Shown here: in pieces, positions 24,518 to 32,917 of the stretch
How the letters are laid out: each line of letters starts with the position of its first letter
Position numbering within the stretch: the first letter of the stretch is position 1
Source: DASSNR01 sp036278935
Lineage (GTDB): Bacteria; Gemmatimonadota; Gemmatimonadetes; Gemmatimonadales; Gemmatimonadaceae
Direction of reading: 5' to 3'
Assembly (NCBI GenBank): GCA_036278935.1
Contig: DASUKA010000146.1
Location: 35,401-99,400 of the forward strand
DNA: 64,000 nt
Notes under the pieces: model-generated
Databases searched by the model: none
Seen by the model: only the letters and a program-made list of their open reading frames with translations
What the model was told of the DNA's origin: nothing
Position numbers and translations under genes: made by a program

Positions 24518-26093
24518 AGTCCACCGCCCGTTGCTCGCGAATCACCACGACCTTGATCTGCCCGGGGTACTGCAGCTCCCCCTCGATGCGCCGCGCGATC
24601 TCGTCGCTCAGCGCCGCCATGCGGGCGTCGTCCACATGATCCGGGTCGACGATCACGCGAATCTCGCGCCCCGCCTGGATGGCGAACACCTTCTCCACAC
24701 CGGAGTAGCTCGCGGCGATACGCTCCAATCCCTCGAGGCGTTTCACGTACGTCTCGAACGCTTCGCGCCGCGCCCCGGGGCGGGCGCCGGAAATGGCATC
24801 GGCCGCCTGCACGAGCACGGAGATCTCGCTTTCGTGCGGCACGTCGTCGTGGTGCGCCGCAATGCAGTTCACCACCAGCGGGTGCTCGCCATACTTGGTG
24901 GCCATCTCAACGCCCAGCTGCACGTGCGTGCCCTCGTGCTCGTGGGTCAGTACCTTGCCCACGTCATGCAGGAGCGCTCCGCGCTTCGCCATAGCGGCGT
25001 CGAGCCCAAGCTCGTACGCCATGCATCCGGCAAGGTGCGCCACCTCGATGGAATGCTCGAGGATGTTCTGCCCGTAGCTCGTGCGATAGCGCATGCGCCC
25101 CACCAGCTTCACCAGCTCAGGGTGCAGCCCATGCGCGCCCAGCTCGTAGGCGGCCTGCTCCCCCAGTTCCTGAATGGAGGCGTCCACCTCCTTGCGCGCC
25201 CGGTTCACCACCTCTTCGATGCGGCCGGGATGGATGCGTCCATCCGCCACGAGCTTGCTCAGCGCGAGACGCGCCACCTCGCGCCGCACCGGCTCGAAGC
25301 ATGACACCACCACCGTATCCGGCGTGTCATCGATCACGACGTCCACCCCAGTCGCGAGCTCGAAGGCGCGGATATTCCGCCCCTCACGGCCGATGATGCG
25401 TCCCTTCATCTCGTCGTTGGGCAGCGCCACCGATGAGACGGTGATTTCCGCCGAGTGCTCGGCCGCAATGCGCTGCACGGCCAGGGCGACGATCTTGCGG
25501 GCCTCGCGCTCCCCGTTGCGCCGCGCCTGCTCCCGGATCTCGCGGATGCGGTTGCCCGCTTCGGCCTGCGCCTCATCCGCCAGCCGATTCATCAGCTCCT
25601 CGCGGGCCGCCTGCGCTGAGATGCCCGCCATCTGCTCCAGGCGCCGCCGTTCCTCGTCGATGAGCGCCTGGAGCGCACCTCCCCGCTCGTTCAGCGCCTT
25701 GTCCCGGCGCCCCAGCTCACTGGCGCGCCGGCTCAGCTCCTTTTCGTGCTGCTCCAGCACGTCGAACTTCCGATCGAGGTTGGCCTCACGCTCGTCCACA
25801 CGACGCTCGGCATGCTCCAGTTCCTGGCGCCGCTGCGACACCTCCGTCTCCCATGCTTCCCGCAGCCTGAACGCCTCTTCTTTGCCCGCCACAACGGCGG
25901 CTTTCTGGACTGTCTCCGCTTCGAGGTGCGCCTGCTGCAGGATGCGCTTCGCGGTCTCCTCCGCGGTCGCCTTGGCCTCGGCGTGCGCTCTCCGCACCGC
26001 CAGGCCGCCCGCGCGACGGCCGAGGATGAAAAACGCCGCGGCGGCGAGGATGACGGCTACGCCCAGCGCGGCGATGATCGCGGTTTGGGTCAT
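24507..26093 (-). CDS. rny: ribonuclease Y
   Basis: The 528-residue endoribonuclease initiates mRNA decay at the membrane. An N-terminal membrane helix (residues 4-24, AIIAALGVAVILAAAAFFIL) is followed by a long coiled coil to about 190. A KH domain contains GRIIGREGRNIRAFE, and the HD catalytic domain has LLHDVGKVLTHE. The length matches the family. The 5' leader (26094-26220) contains two hairpin structures, and the gene ends in overlap with folD. Confidence 0.95.
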   Translation of the reverse strand: MTQTAIIAALGVAVILAAAAFFILGRRAGGLAVRRAHAEAKATAEETAKRILQQAHLEAETVQKAAVVAGKEEAFRLREAWETEVSQRRQELEHAERRVDEREANLDRKFDVLEQHEKELSRRASELGRRDKALNERGGALQALIDEERRRLEQMAGISAQAAREELMNRLADEAQAEAGNRIREIREQARRNGEREARKIVALAVQRIAAEHSAEITVSSVALPNDEMKGRIIGREGRNIRAFELATGVDVVIDDTPDTVVVSCFEPVRREVARLALSKLVADGRIHPGRIEEVVNRARKEVDASIQELGEQAAYELGAHGLHPELVKLVGRMRYRTSYGQNILEHSIEVAHLAGCMAYELGLDAAMAKRGALLHDVGKVLTHEHEGTHVQLGVEMATKYGEHPLVVNCIAAHHDDVPHESEISVLVQAADAISGARPGARREAFETYVKRLEGLERIAASYSGVEKVFAIQAGREIRVIVDPDHVDDARMAALSDEIARRIEGELQYPGQIKVVVIREQRAVDFAR

Positions 26094-26110
26094 CGGGATC
26101 TATGCTCCAA

Positions 26111-26215
26111 CGCGGTCCATGCCGCGCAGATGGGTAGAGCTGTGCCGGACGACGCCAGGGCTGCGCAGCCGCCCAACCGGAACATCCGTGGAGGGTTATG
26201 TCCGGCCCGGCTCTA
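26111..26215 (-). ncRNA. structured RNA upstream of rny (leader element or 6S-like candidate)
   Basis: On the minus strand TAGAGC (26215-26210) pairs with GCTCTA (26140-26135). After a 3x3 internal loop, GCCGGAC (26206-26200) pairs with GTCCGGC (26150-26144). The enclosed loop contains AACC/GGTT pairing and a self-complementary GGCTGCGCAGCC. A second hairpin CGCGG-CATGGA-CCGCG lies at 26126-26111 just before the rny ribosome site. A TATCTA box lies about 10 nt upstream of the first stem. Position next to zapA is where 6S RNA lies in many bacteria, but at about 100 nt this is short for 6S. It may instead be an rny 5' control element. Confidence 0.4.
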
Positions 26216-26318
26216 ACTGCAATAGATACTTGAGCCTAGCGTTCGACAGCGTCCATGGGCAGGAAACTAGGCAGAGATGGAAGAAATGGCAACGCAGAGC
26301 AACGAATCGGCACTGTCC

Positions 26319-26378
26319 GTTGTGAGTTCCACCGCCCCGCCCCACGCGCGCATCTCCTCACCGCCCACGTCTCACAAC
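26319..26378. repeat. GTTGTGAG inverted repeat after zapA
   Basis: GTTGTGAG at 26319-26326 is reverse-complemented as CTCACAAC at 26371-26378, in the spacer between zapA and rny. The same octamer family appears between ispA and dxs and in the coaD spacer. Confidence 0.5.
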
Positions 26379-26392
26379 TCAATACCGACTAC

Positions 26393-26692
26393 TCACGCCC
26401 CGGCCTCTCGCTTCCCGGGTGGCAGCATGCGTCGCACGTCGGCCGAGAGTGTTCGGATTGCGCGCGCGAGCTCTGCGCTGTCTCCTCTCGCTTCGAACAG
26501 CTCATCGGTAATCTGCAGCGCCGCGAGGATTGCCGCCCGGTGGGACTCCACCACCGCCCCGCTGTCCATCACAGCACGGATGGTCCGGTCCAGGTAGTTG
26601 GCGACGGCCCGCGTGTGCTCGGGCGAGGTATCACTCCGAATCGTGTATTCCTCGCCCACGATCGTGACGCGGACCGCATTTCGCTTGGTCAT
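26393..26692 (-). CDS. zapA: cell division protein ZapA
   Basis: The 99-residue protein MTKRNAVRVTIVGEEYTIRS fits ZapA, which bundles FtsZ filaments. The beta-hairpin RVTIVGEEYTIRSD is followed by a helix (HTRAVANYLDRTIRAVMD) and a C-terminal coiled coil ALQITDELFEARGD. Its ATG overlaps the stop of the coiled-coil gene upstream as ATGA. The zapA-rny order is common in bacteria. Confidence 0.88.
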   Translation of the reverse strand: MTKRNAVRVTIVGEEYTIRSDTSPEHTRAVANYLDRTIRAVMDSGAVVESHRAAILAALQITDELFEARGDSAELARAIRTLSADVRRMLPPGKREAGA

Positions 26693-27015
26693 CGCTCCGC
26701 CCCCAGCTCATGTTGCTGCCGCAGGAATCGCACGCGCTCCAGCAACTGCTCGGTACGCTGTCGTGCGGTGGCCAGCCTGGTGCGCAGCTCCTCGTTCTCG
26801 CACTCGAGAGCGGCAACCCGCGCGTCAGCGGCTCGGCGATCGGGCCCCCGCTCCGGCGCTACAGCCGGGGCGCCGGCCGCCGGCGTGGCGGCACGCACCC
26901 GCGACTCGGCTTCGTGGGCGCGGCGGCGCCACGCGGCCATCTCGTCGCCGAGCGCGCGGATGAGCTGTTCGAGCTCACGAAAGGCCAGCTTCTCAGGATG
27001 TTCGCTGTCGGACAC
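26689..27015 (-). CDS. ZapB-like coiled-coil protein
   Basis: The 108-residue protein is mostly coiled coil: LAFRELEQLIRALGDEMAAW and AALECENEELRTRLATARQR, joined by an Ala/Pro-rich stretch. It resembles short ZapB- or DivIC-like division proteins, and its position directly before zapA supports a division role. The GTG start at 27015 overlaps the pheT 3' end by 23 nt; a longer open frame continues inside pheT but has no conserved sequence. The function is inferred from context only. Confidence 0.65.
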   Translation of the reverse strand: MSDSEHPEKLAFRELEQLIRALGDEMAAWRRRAHEAESRVRAATPAAGAPAVAPERGPDRRAADARVAALECENEELRTRLATARQRTEQLLERVRFLRQQHELGAER

Positions 27016-29428
27016 CGAGCTCCCCCTCGAGCGTGCGTAGAAGCTTCTGCCGCCGTCCTGCAATCTCCTTGTCGCGCAGTGTGCGCTCGGGATGCCGGAA
27101 GGTGAGCCGCCAGGCGAGGCTGCGGAACCCCTCGGGCACCCCCTCACCTCGATACTCGTCGAACACGACCACGCGATCCAGCAACGCGCCGCCGGTGCGC
27201 CGGATCAACTGCTCCACCCTGGCGGCGGGCACCTCGTTCGGCACGAGCAGCGCCAGGTCGATCTCCGCCGGCGGCATGGCTGGCAGCGGACGATAGCGCA
27301 TGGGCGCGCTCGGCGCCACCACGTCGGCCTGGCCCGAGCGGTATGCCGTCCGCCCCGCCTTGGCGATCACCCCCGCGCTGACGATCGAGAGCGTGAGCTC
27401 GACGCCGAATACCGGCGCCGCCCAGACCGGGGCATCGAGATGCAGCCGGCGAACGCCGCCCCGCACCACGTCCCGCACGACGATGTCCCAGAGGATCTCG
27501 CCGCCCCCCGGCTGCAACACCGCTAGAGGATCCGCGGTGGTGGCCATCATCTCCGCCAGCCCCTTCGCGTCCCACGCATCGAAGTCGGGAGGATGCGGCT
27601 CCGTGAAGTGCGGGGGCCGGCGATGACCCGTAATCACCGCTGCCACCCGCAGCTCCTCATGCGGCACCGCTCCGGCGGACGGCGCGAACGCGGCGCCGAT
27701 CTCGAACAGCCGCACGTCCCGCTGCCGGCGTGCGAAGTTGTATTCCGTCCGCCGCGCCAGCGTTTCGAGCAGGTCCCGCCGGAGGTATGCCTCGTTCTCC
27801 GCCAGCGGATTGGACACGCGCACGTACCCCGCATCGCCACCACGCACGAACGGCATCGGCCGGGCCTCCAACAGGCCCTCGGTCACAAGCGCGGAGCGCA
27901 TGCGGTCCGACAGCACGGCATCCGGGGAATCGGGAACCGTCCCTGGGCGGTAGGGGCGCAACTCGTTGGGGAAGTAGTCGTAGCCCTCCAGCCGGGCGAC
28001 CTCCTCAATGAGGTCAGCCTCCATGGTGACATCGGGACGCCACCCCGGCACCGTCACGGCAAGCAAGTCCCCATCCGGTGCCACAGTATCGAATCCGACG
28101 GACCCCAGCCGCCTGGATACTTCCACCGTGGGAATAAGCTCGCCCAGTACCTGCGCAACCCGCGCGATGCGCAGCGGGACGACCGTCCGCTTGGGCGGCC
28201 GGGGCCCGATGTCCACCGGCGCGTCATCCACGCGCCCGCCCGCCACCGCCACAATGAGCTGCACCGCCCGCTCGAGCGCCTCCGGCAATGCGTGGATGTC
28301 GGTGCCGCGCTCAAAGCGGAAGCTTGCATCGGTCGACAGCCCCAGCCGGCGCCGCGTGCGGCGTACCGCGCCGGGTGCAAAGCATGCGACTTCCAGAAAG
28401 AGGTCGGTTGTGCCCTCACTGACCTCACTCTCCCGCCCGCCCATCACCCCGGCCACCGCTTGCGCGTGTGCCGCATCGGCAATAACGGTCATGGACGGAT
28501 CCAGCGACCGCACAACGCCGTCCAGCGTGGTGATCGTCTCGCCGCGCTCGGCGCGGCGGATTCGCACTTCCGGCCCCGCGAGCCGCCCGAGATCGAAGGC
28601 GTGCATTGGCTGACCGATCTCGTGCAGCAGATAATTGGTGGCGTCCACGACGTTGTTGATGGGCCGGCTTCCGACCGCCAGAAGCCGTTCCACCACCCAA
28701 TCCGGGCTTGCACCCACGCTCACGCCTCGAATGACGACGCCCATGTACCGCGGACAGCCGGCCACGTCCGTGAGCGCGACGCGCACCCCGTCCGCCTGCG
28801 CCTCGCTCTGTGCCCAGATCGGCTGCGGCAGCTCGGCAGCGCCCGCGCCCGGAATATCGGGCAGCCCGAACCCCGTCTCGTTGGCCGCCGCGATTTCTCG
28901 GGCCAGTCCCAGGTGCGAGAGCAGATCCGGACGATTGGGCGTTACATCGATGACCAGCCGCGTGTCGCCGAGCGGCATCGCCTCCAGCAACGGCGTGCCG
29001 GGAGGCGCCTGCGTGCTGAGCTCCAGAATACCCTCGTGATCCTCGCCCAACGCCAGCTCACGCGCCGAGCACAGCATGCCATTCGACACCGCCCCCCGAA
29101 TGGTGCGCTTGGTGAGCGTGAGCCCACCGGGGAGCGTGGCCCCGGCCGGCGCGAAGGGATACTTCACACCTGCCCGTACGTTCGGGGCCCCACACACAAC
29201 GTCGAGTAACTCGCCAGTTCCCGCGTCGACCTTGGTAACCCAGAGATGATCCGAGTTGGGGTGGCGGGCCGCCTCCACGACCAGCCCCACGACCACATCC
29301 CGCAGGTCATGCCGCAATGGCACCAGCTCATCCACCGTCGCGCAGTGCGCCGTGAGCAGATCGCGAAGCTGTTGCGGCGACAAATGGAACGGAACGAGCG
29401 CCCGCAGCCAGTTGTACGAGGCGTTCAT
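26993..29428 (-). CDS. pheT: phenylalanine-tRNA ligase beta subunit
   Basis: The 811-residue subunit of the (alpha-beta)2 PheRS contains an N-terminal EMAP-type tRNA-binding fold (about 40-150, with SDHLWVTKVDAG and NVRAGVKYPFAP). The B3/B4 editing domain and B5 domain (GDLLAVTVPGWRPDV) come next, then the catalytic-like core. The C-terminal FDX-ACB anticodon-binding domain ends the protein (SLAWRLTFRHPERTL). Its ATG overlaps the pheS stop as ATGA. The length is normal. Confidence 0.96.
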   Translation of the reverse strand: MNASYNWLRALVPFHLSPQQLRDLLTAHCATVDELVPLRHDLRDVVVGLVVEAARHPNSDHLWVTKVDAGTGELLDVVCGAPNVRAGVKYPFAPAGATLPGGLTLTKRTIRGAVSNGMLCSARELALGEDHEGILELSTQAPPGTPLLEAMPLGDTRLVIDVTPNRPDLLSHLGLAREIAAANETGFGLPDIPGAGAAELPQPIWAQSEAQADGVRVALTDVAGCPRYMGVVIRGVSVGASPDWVVERLLAVGSRPINNVVDATNYLLHEIGQPMHAFDLGRLAGPEVRIRRAERGETITTLDGVVRSLDPSMTVIADAAHAQAVAGVMGGRESEVSEGTTDLFLEVACFAPGAVRRTRRRLGLSTDASFRFERGTDIHALPEALERAVQLIVAVAGGRVDDAPVDIGPRPPKRTVVPLRIARVAQVLGELIPTVEVSRRLGSVGFDTVAPDGDLLAVTVPGWRPDVTMEADLIEEVARLEGYDYFPNELRPYRPGTVPDSPDAVLSDRMRSALVTEGLLEARPMPFVRGGDAGYVRVSNPLAENEAYLRRDLLETLARRTEYNFARRQRDVRLFEIGAAFAPSAGAVPHEELRVAAVITGHRRPPHFTEPHPPDFDAWDAKGLAEMMATTADPLAVLQPGGGEILWDIVVRDVVRGGVRRLHLDAPVWAAPVFGVELTLSIVSAGVIAKAGRTAYRSGQADVVAPSAPMRYRPLPAMPPAEIDLALLVPNEVPAARVEQLIRRTGGALLDRVVVFDEYRGEGVPEGFRSLAWRLTFRHPERTLRDKEIAGRRQKLLRTLEGELGVRQRTS

Positions 29429-30459
29429 CGGGCGAATTGTTCAAGGAATTCCACGTCGGAGTCGTAGAGAAGACGGATGTCCGGAATGCCATAGCGCAAC
29501 ATGGCGATGCGGGCTGGTCCCATGCCGAACGCCCACCCGGTATACCGCTCGCTGTTCACCCCCGACGCTTCGAGCACCACGGGGTGCACCATGCCTGCGC
29601 CAAGAATCTCCATCCACCCGGTGCCCTTGCAGCTCGGGCAGCCCGCGCCGCTGCACAGCACGCACGCGACGTCCATTTCAGCAGACGGCTCGGTGAACGG
29701 GAAGAAGCTCGGCCGAAAACGCGTACGCGTCTGGCCGAAGAAGCGTTGCGCGAAGCGCGTGAGCGTGGCCTTGAGGTCCACGAAGCTCACGTCCTCGTCC
29801 ACGGCCAGGCCCTCGACCTGCGCGAACATCGGCGCGTGCGAGGCATCGAAGAAGTCCCGCCGGTACACGTTCCCCGGCACCAGTACGCGCACGGGCGGTG
29901 GGTAGCTCTGCAGCGTGCGGACCTGCACCGGCGACGTATGCGTCCGGAGGAGCGCACCCGCACCCAGGTACAACGTGTCGTGCATGTCCTGGGCGGGATG
30001 ATCGGTGGGAAAGTTCAGCGCCCCGAAGTTGTACCACTCGAGCTCCGCCTCAGGTCCGGTGGCCACGGTGAAGCCCAGCTCACGGAAGATGGACTCGATC
30101 TCATCGATCACGAGCGTCACCGGATGCCTGGCGCCGCGCCACCCGCGGCGCGCGGGCATGGTGAGGTCGAGTGTCGGTTCCTCAGGCGCGGCGGAGGAGA
30201 GCGCACGCTCCCGCTCGGCGAGCTCGGCCTCCAGCGCCTGCTTCAGGCGATTGAGGTCGGCGCCCGCCACACGGCGATCGTCGGGGGCAAGCATCGGCAG
30301 CTGGCGCATGAGCGCCGTGAGCTGCCCGTTCTTGCGCCCCACGAGCGCTGTGCGCACCTCCCCCAGCTCCGGGATCGATGCGGCGCGCGCAATGCGCTCC
30401 CGGGCCTCCTGCTCGAGCGCCGAGAGCTGCGGAAGAAAACTGTGGAGTAAAATGGTCAT
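29425..30459 (-). CDS. pheS: phenylalanine-tRNA ligase alpha subunit
   Basis: The 344-residue catalytic subunit charges tRNA-Phe. It has an N-terminal coiled coil (1-85), then the class II core with HPVTLVIDEIESIF, DASHAPMFAQVEGL (motif 2 region) and FRPSFFPFTEPSAEMDV. A bacterial zinc-like CVLCSGAGCPSCKG insert precedes motif 3 (AFGMGPARIAMLRYGIPDIR). ATG 30459 starts the conserved domain; an in-frame GTG/ATG 45 nt upstream adds nothing conserved. Upstream lies a 138-nt GC-rich spacer after rplT containing GGCGGCCGG/CCGGCCGCC arms. Confidence 0.96.
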   Translation of the reverse strand: MTILLHSFLPQLSALEQEARERIARAASIPELGEVRTALVGRKNGQLTALMRQLPMLAPDDRRVAGADLNRLKQALEAELAERERALSSAAPEEPTLDLTMPARRGWRGARHPVTLVIDEIESIFRELGFTVATGPEAELEWYNFGALNFPTDHPAQDMHDTLYLGAGALLRTHTSPVQVRTLQSYPPPVRVLVPGNVYRRDFFDASHAPMFAQVEGLAVDEDVSFVDLKATLTRFAQRFFGQTRTRFRPSFFPFTEPSAEMDVACVLCSGAGCPSCKGTGWMEILGAGMVHPVVLEASGVNSERYTGWAFGMGPARIAMLRYGIPDIRLLYDSDVEFLEQFAR

Positions 30460-30597
30460 GCGGTGGAAGGCGAACGGCGGCCGGAACTGGCGGCGGGTGA
30501 TCACCGCGGGGAAGCTGATGCCCCTACGCCGCCGGCCGCCGTGTCGCCAGAACCGGTCGCGCGGCGCGGAGGCGACGCACCGCGAGCGGGCCGCGCG

Positions 30598-30960
30598 TCA
30601 GGCCGCGCTCACTGCCGTGCGGGCCTTGTCCGCGAGTGCCGCGAACGCCGCCGGATCGCGCACGGCCAGGTCCGCGAGGATCTTCCGATCCACCTCGATG
30701 CCGGCCTGCTTCAGACCGTTCATGAACACGCTGTAGCTGAGGTCGTTCTGCCGTGCGGCGGCGTTGATGCGGATGATCCAGAGGCGCCGGAAATCACGCT
30801 TCTTGGCCTTCCGATCGCGGTAGGCATAGGCCCATCCACGCTCGACATTTTCCTTGGCGGCCTTCCAGAGCTTGCTGCGGGCGCCGTAGGCGCCGCGGGC
30901 CGCCGTCATGATCCCCTTCTTGCGCTTCAGTCGCGCAACATTCGATTTCACGCGAGGCAT
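30598..30960 (-). CDS. rplT: 50S ribosomal protein L20
   Basis: The 120-residue protein MPRVKSNVARLKRKKGIM is a canonical bL20, an early 23S rRNA-binding assembly protein. WAYAYRDRKAKKRDFRRLWI and INAAARQNDLSYSVFMNGL are conserved blocks. It follows rpmI by 9 nt in the infC-rpmI-rplT operon. In other bacteria L20 represses this operon by binding its leader. Confidence 0.98.
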   Translation of the reverse strand: MPRVKSNVARLKRKKGIMTAARGAYGARSKLWKAAKENVERGWAYAYRDRKAKKRDFRRLWIIRINAAARQNDLSYSVFMNGLKQAGIEVDRKILADLAVRDPAAFAALADKARTAVSAA

Positions 30961-30969
30961 GGATTCTCC

Positions 30970-31167
30970 TTACGCCTGAATGAGGCGCCTGATGCGCTTG
31001 GCATCGCCAGTGGTCTGCACAAGCGTTTCCTGGCGCAGCCGCCGCTTCCGCTTGGGGCTCTTCTTGGTGAGGATGTGGCTCTTATAGGCCCGGCTGCGCC
31101 TCACCTTGCCCGAGGCGGTTACCGTGAAGCGCTTGGCCGCTCCCCTGTGAGTTTTCATTTTTGGCAC
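30970..31167 (-). CDS. rpmI: 50S ribosomal protein L35
   Basis: The 65-residue basic protein MPKMKTHRGAAKRFTVTASG matches bL35 over its full length. SHILTKKSPKRKRRLR is the conserved central block. It lies 16 nt after infC and 9 nt before rplT. Confidence 0.97.
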   Translation of the reverse strand: MPKMKTHRGAAKRFTVTASGKVRRSRAYKSHILTKKSPKRKRRLRQETLVQTTGDAKRIRRLIQA

Positions 31168-31183
31168 GCTCGAACTCCTGCGC

Positions 31184-31699
31184 CTATCGTGGCGCGAGAA
31201 TCATCGTCATGTTCTTGCCTTCGAGCTTGGGATCCGTCTCCACCTTCCCGACGTCGGCCAGCTCGCCCGAGACCCGGTCCAGTACGTCCTTTCCGAGCTC
31301 GGGATGCGCGACCTGACGGCCGCGGAACATCATCGTCACCTTCACCTTGTTTCCATCTGCGAGGAAGCGCCGGGCGTGTCGGGTCTTTGTCTCGAAGTCG
31401 TGATCATCGATCCCCGGTCTGTACTTCACCTCTTTGAGGTGAATGACATGCTGCTTCTTCTTGGCCTGGCGCGCGAGCTTGGCCTGGTCGAACTTGAACT
31501 TGCCGTAGTCCATGATCCGGACCACCGGCGGCCGTGCCATCGGCGCCACCTCGACCAGGTCCAACCCCTGCGTCTCGGCCGCGGCGAGCGCGGAATCCAG
31601 ATCCAGAATTCCCATCTGACTGCCGTCTGGCGCGATCACACGCAGCGGGCTGATGCGGATTTGCCGGTTCACGCGCACGCGCTTGGTACTGTCCTGAAT
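31184..31699 (-). CDS. infC: translation initiation factor IF-3 (probable AUU start)
   Basis: The 171-residue IF-3 binds the 30S subunit and checks the start codon. The N-domain begins VNRQIRISPLRVIAPDGSQM, and the C-domain has EVKYRPGIDDHDFETKTRHA and a basic MMFRGRQ block. No ATG fits: the best match to the ribosome site CGAGGAG is ATT at 31699, eight bases downstream. In-frame GTG 31708 and TTG 31705 are too close to it. IF-3 genes of other bacteria start with AUU and use it for autoregulation, so this start is well motivated. It is followed by rpmI and rplT. Confidence 0.93.
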   Translation of the reverse strand: MQDSTKRVRVNRQIRISPLRVIAPDGSQMGILDLDSALAAAETQGLDLVEVAPMARPPVVRIMDYGKFKFDQAKLARQAKKKQHVIHLKEVKYRPGIDDHDFETKTRHARRFLADGNKVKVTMMFRGRQVAHPELGKDVLDRVSGELADVGKVETDPKLEGKNMTMILAPR

Positions 31700-31721
31700 G
31701 GGCAACACTCCTCGGAGTTGG

Positions 31722-31764
31722 AGAAACAAAAATCGCGAACACCTAACGACCAGGAGCTCGCGAT
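31722..31764 (-). terminator. terminator-like hairpin in the infC leader (possible attenuator)
   Basis: In the minus-strand transcript ATCGCGA (31764-31758) pairs with TCGCGAT (31738-31732) across a 19-nt loop. It is followed at once by TTTTGTTT (31731-31724). This is intrinsic-terminator geometry located about 15 nt before the infC ribosome site, suited to premature termination control of infC-rpmI-rplT. Confidence 0.5.
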
Positions 31765-31770
31765 GCACCA

Positions 31771-31842
31771 ATACTCGGCCACACGACGGCCGGGTATTCG
31801 AATCGGTGAACTCCTACAGCATCGTCGGCGGATAGCCGCCGA
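31771..31842 (-). promoter_or_regulatory. two leader hairpins upstream of infC
   Basis: Arms TCGGCGG and CCGCCGA flank a 4-nt loop at 31825-31842. A second structure at 31771-31797 pairs ATAC with GTAT and CGGCC with GGCCG around a 7-nt loop. Together with the terminator-like hairpin they form a structured leader of at least 120 nt. They could be the target of L20 or another regulator. I could not place the promoter with confidence. Confidence 0.45.
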
Positions 31843-31937
31843 GCCGGAGGGTGAGGGCACACGCCGCCCTACTTGATATGTTGTCGCTGATGCAATTTAG
31901 ACGGACCGGAGGGGAAGTCAACGGAGAAAGTCAGGTA

Positions 31938-32001
31938 GTGGGTTCTGGGTGATGAGTTGAGCGGCCCCTAGGGGAGGCCGGTCCCACAGCCCAGAACCCA
32001 C
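31938..32001. repeat. 12-bp inverted repeat after the MBL gene region
   Basis: GTGGGTTCTGGG (31938-31949) is exactly reverse-complemented at 31990-32001. An inner CGGCC/GGCCG pair (31962-31966 and 31976-31980) gives a two-part hairpin. GATGAGTTG on the left and CACAACTC (32006-32013) on the right belong to the degenerate GTTGTGAG motif family seen in other spacers. Confidence 0.6.
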
Positions 32002-32035
32002 GACCCACAACTCTTCTCCTGTCTCCTCTCTCCTT

Positions 32036-32917
32036 TCACTCGGCCCCCGCCAAACCGTACGCCTTGCCATTGTGCGCCACGCGTCCCCATGGCGTGGTGG
32101 CGTCGTGCTCGAAGATCACCAGCCACTCTTCCTTCAGCGCCCGCTCCAGGATGCGGCGCTTCGTCTCGAGCGTCACGAGCGGCTCCAGGTCGTAGCCCAT
32201 GATCCAGGGGAGCGGCAGGTGCGCGGCGGTCGGCACCAGGTCGGCCAGGTAGAAGGCACGTTCCCCGCCACCCTCGATGAGTATCCCCTGATGGTGGGGA
32301 ACGTGTCCGGGAGTCGGCACCACGCGAATTCCCGGCACGATCTCCTGTTCCCCCTCCACCAGATCGTAGCGCCCGGCCTCATAGACCGGGACGAAGTTGT
32401 GCGCGAAGTAGCTGGCCGCCGTCCGCTCGTTCGTGTGCGTCGCGAAGTGGTATTCGCCGCGTTGCACCACGTAGCGCGCGTTCGGAAAGGCAAGCTGCAC
32501 GGTGCCGCCGACATCGCGATACGTGTTGCCCCCGCCGTGATCGAAGTGCAGGTGCGAGTTGATCACGAGCGCGACGTCCTCGGGACGGTGGCCGGCCGCA
32601 CGCACACCGGCTTCGAGAGCCGTGCGTCCATCCTCGGCCTGGTTCTCCACGCCGTAGATGTCGTAGAACTTCTCGCTCTCCTTGTTCCCGGCACCGGTGT
32701 CGATGAGGATCAGCCCCACATCGTGCTCGATCAGGAGACAGCGCATCCCCAATGGAATCCGGTTGCGCTCATCCGCCGGGATGCGCCGCGTCCACAGCGG
32801 CTTGGGCACCACGCCGAACATCGCGCCGCCGTCGAGCTTCTGCCCCCCCGCCTGAATGGCGTGGACCGTCCACGGTCCGATGGTTCGGGTCTGGATGAGC
32901 GGCTGCGGGGCGCTCAT
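32036..32917 (-). CDS. MBL-fold metallo-hydrolase
   Basis: The 293-residue protein has the metallo-beta-lactamase motif HLHFDHGG (NSHLHFDHGGGN), a later His in TPGHVPHHQG, and Asp in FYLADLVPTAAHLPL. These are the ligands of a dinuclear metal site. It resembles the AHL-lactonase/AttM-like and general hydrolase branch, but the substrate cannot be assigned. It has no signal peptide. Its ATG overlaps the exonuclease stop as ATGA. Confidence 0.85.
   Translation of the reverse strand: MSAPQPLIQTRTIGPWTVHAIQAGGQKLDGGAMFGVVPKPLWTRRIPADERNRIPLGMRCLLIEHDVGLILIDTGAGNKESEKFYDIYGVENQAEDGRTALEAGVRAAGHRPEDVALVINSHLHFDHGGGNTYRDVGGTVQLAFPNARYVVQRGEYHFATHTNERTAASYFAHNFVPVYEAGRYDLVEGEQEIVPGIRVVPTPGHVPHHQGILIEGGGERAFYLADLVPTAAHLPLPWIMGYDLEPLVTLETKRRILERALKEEWLVIFEHDATTPWGRVAHNGKAYGLAGAE

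Noticed and set aside
26100..26220. Signal recognition particle RNA
   Set aside because: The conserved SRP core (GGTCCGGAAGGAAGCAGC type) is absent.
27593..29209. 538-codon open frame antisense to pheT
   Set aside because: No recognisable motif and biased composition; pheT on the other strand is complete and conserved.
31640..31771. infC starting at ATG 31771
   Set aside because: The added residues are not IF-3-like and are read through the terminator-like hairpin; the ribosome site points to ATT 31699.
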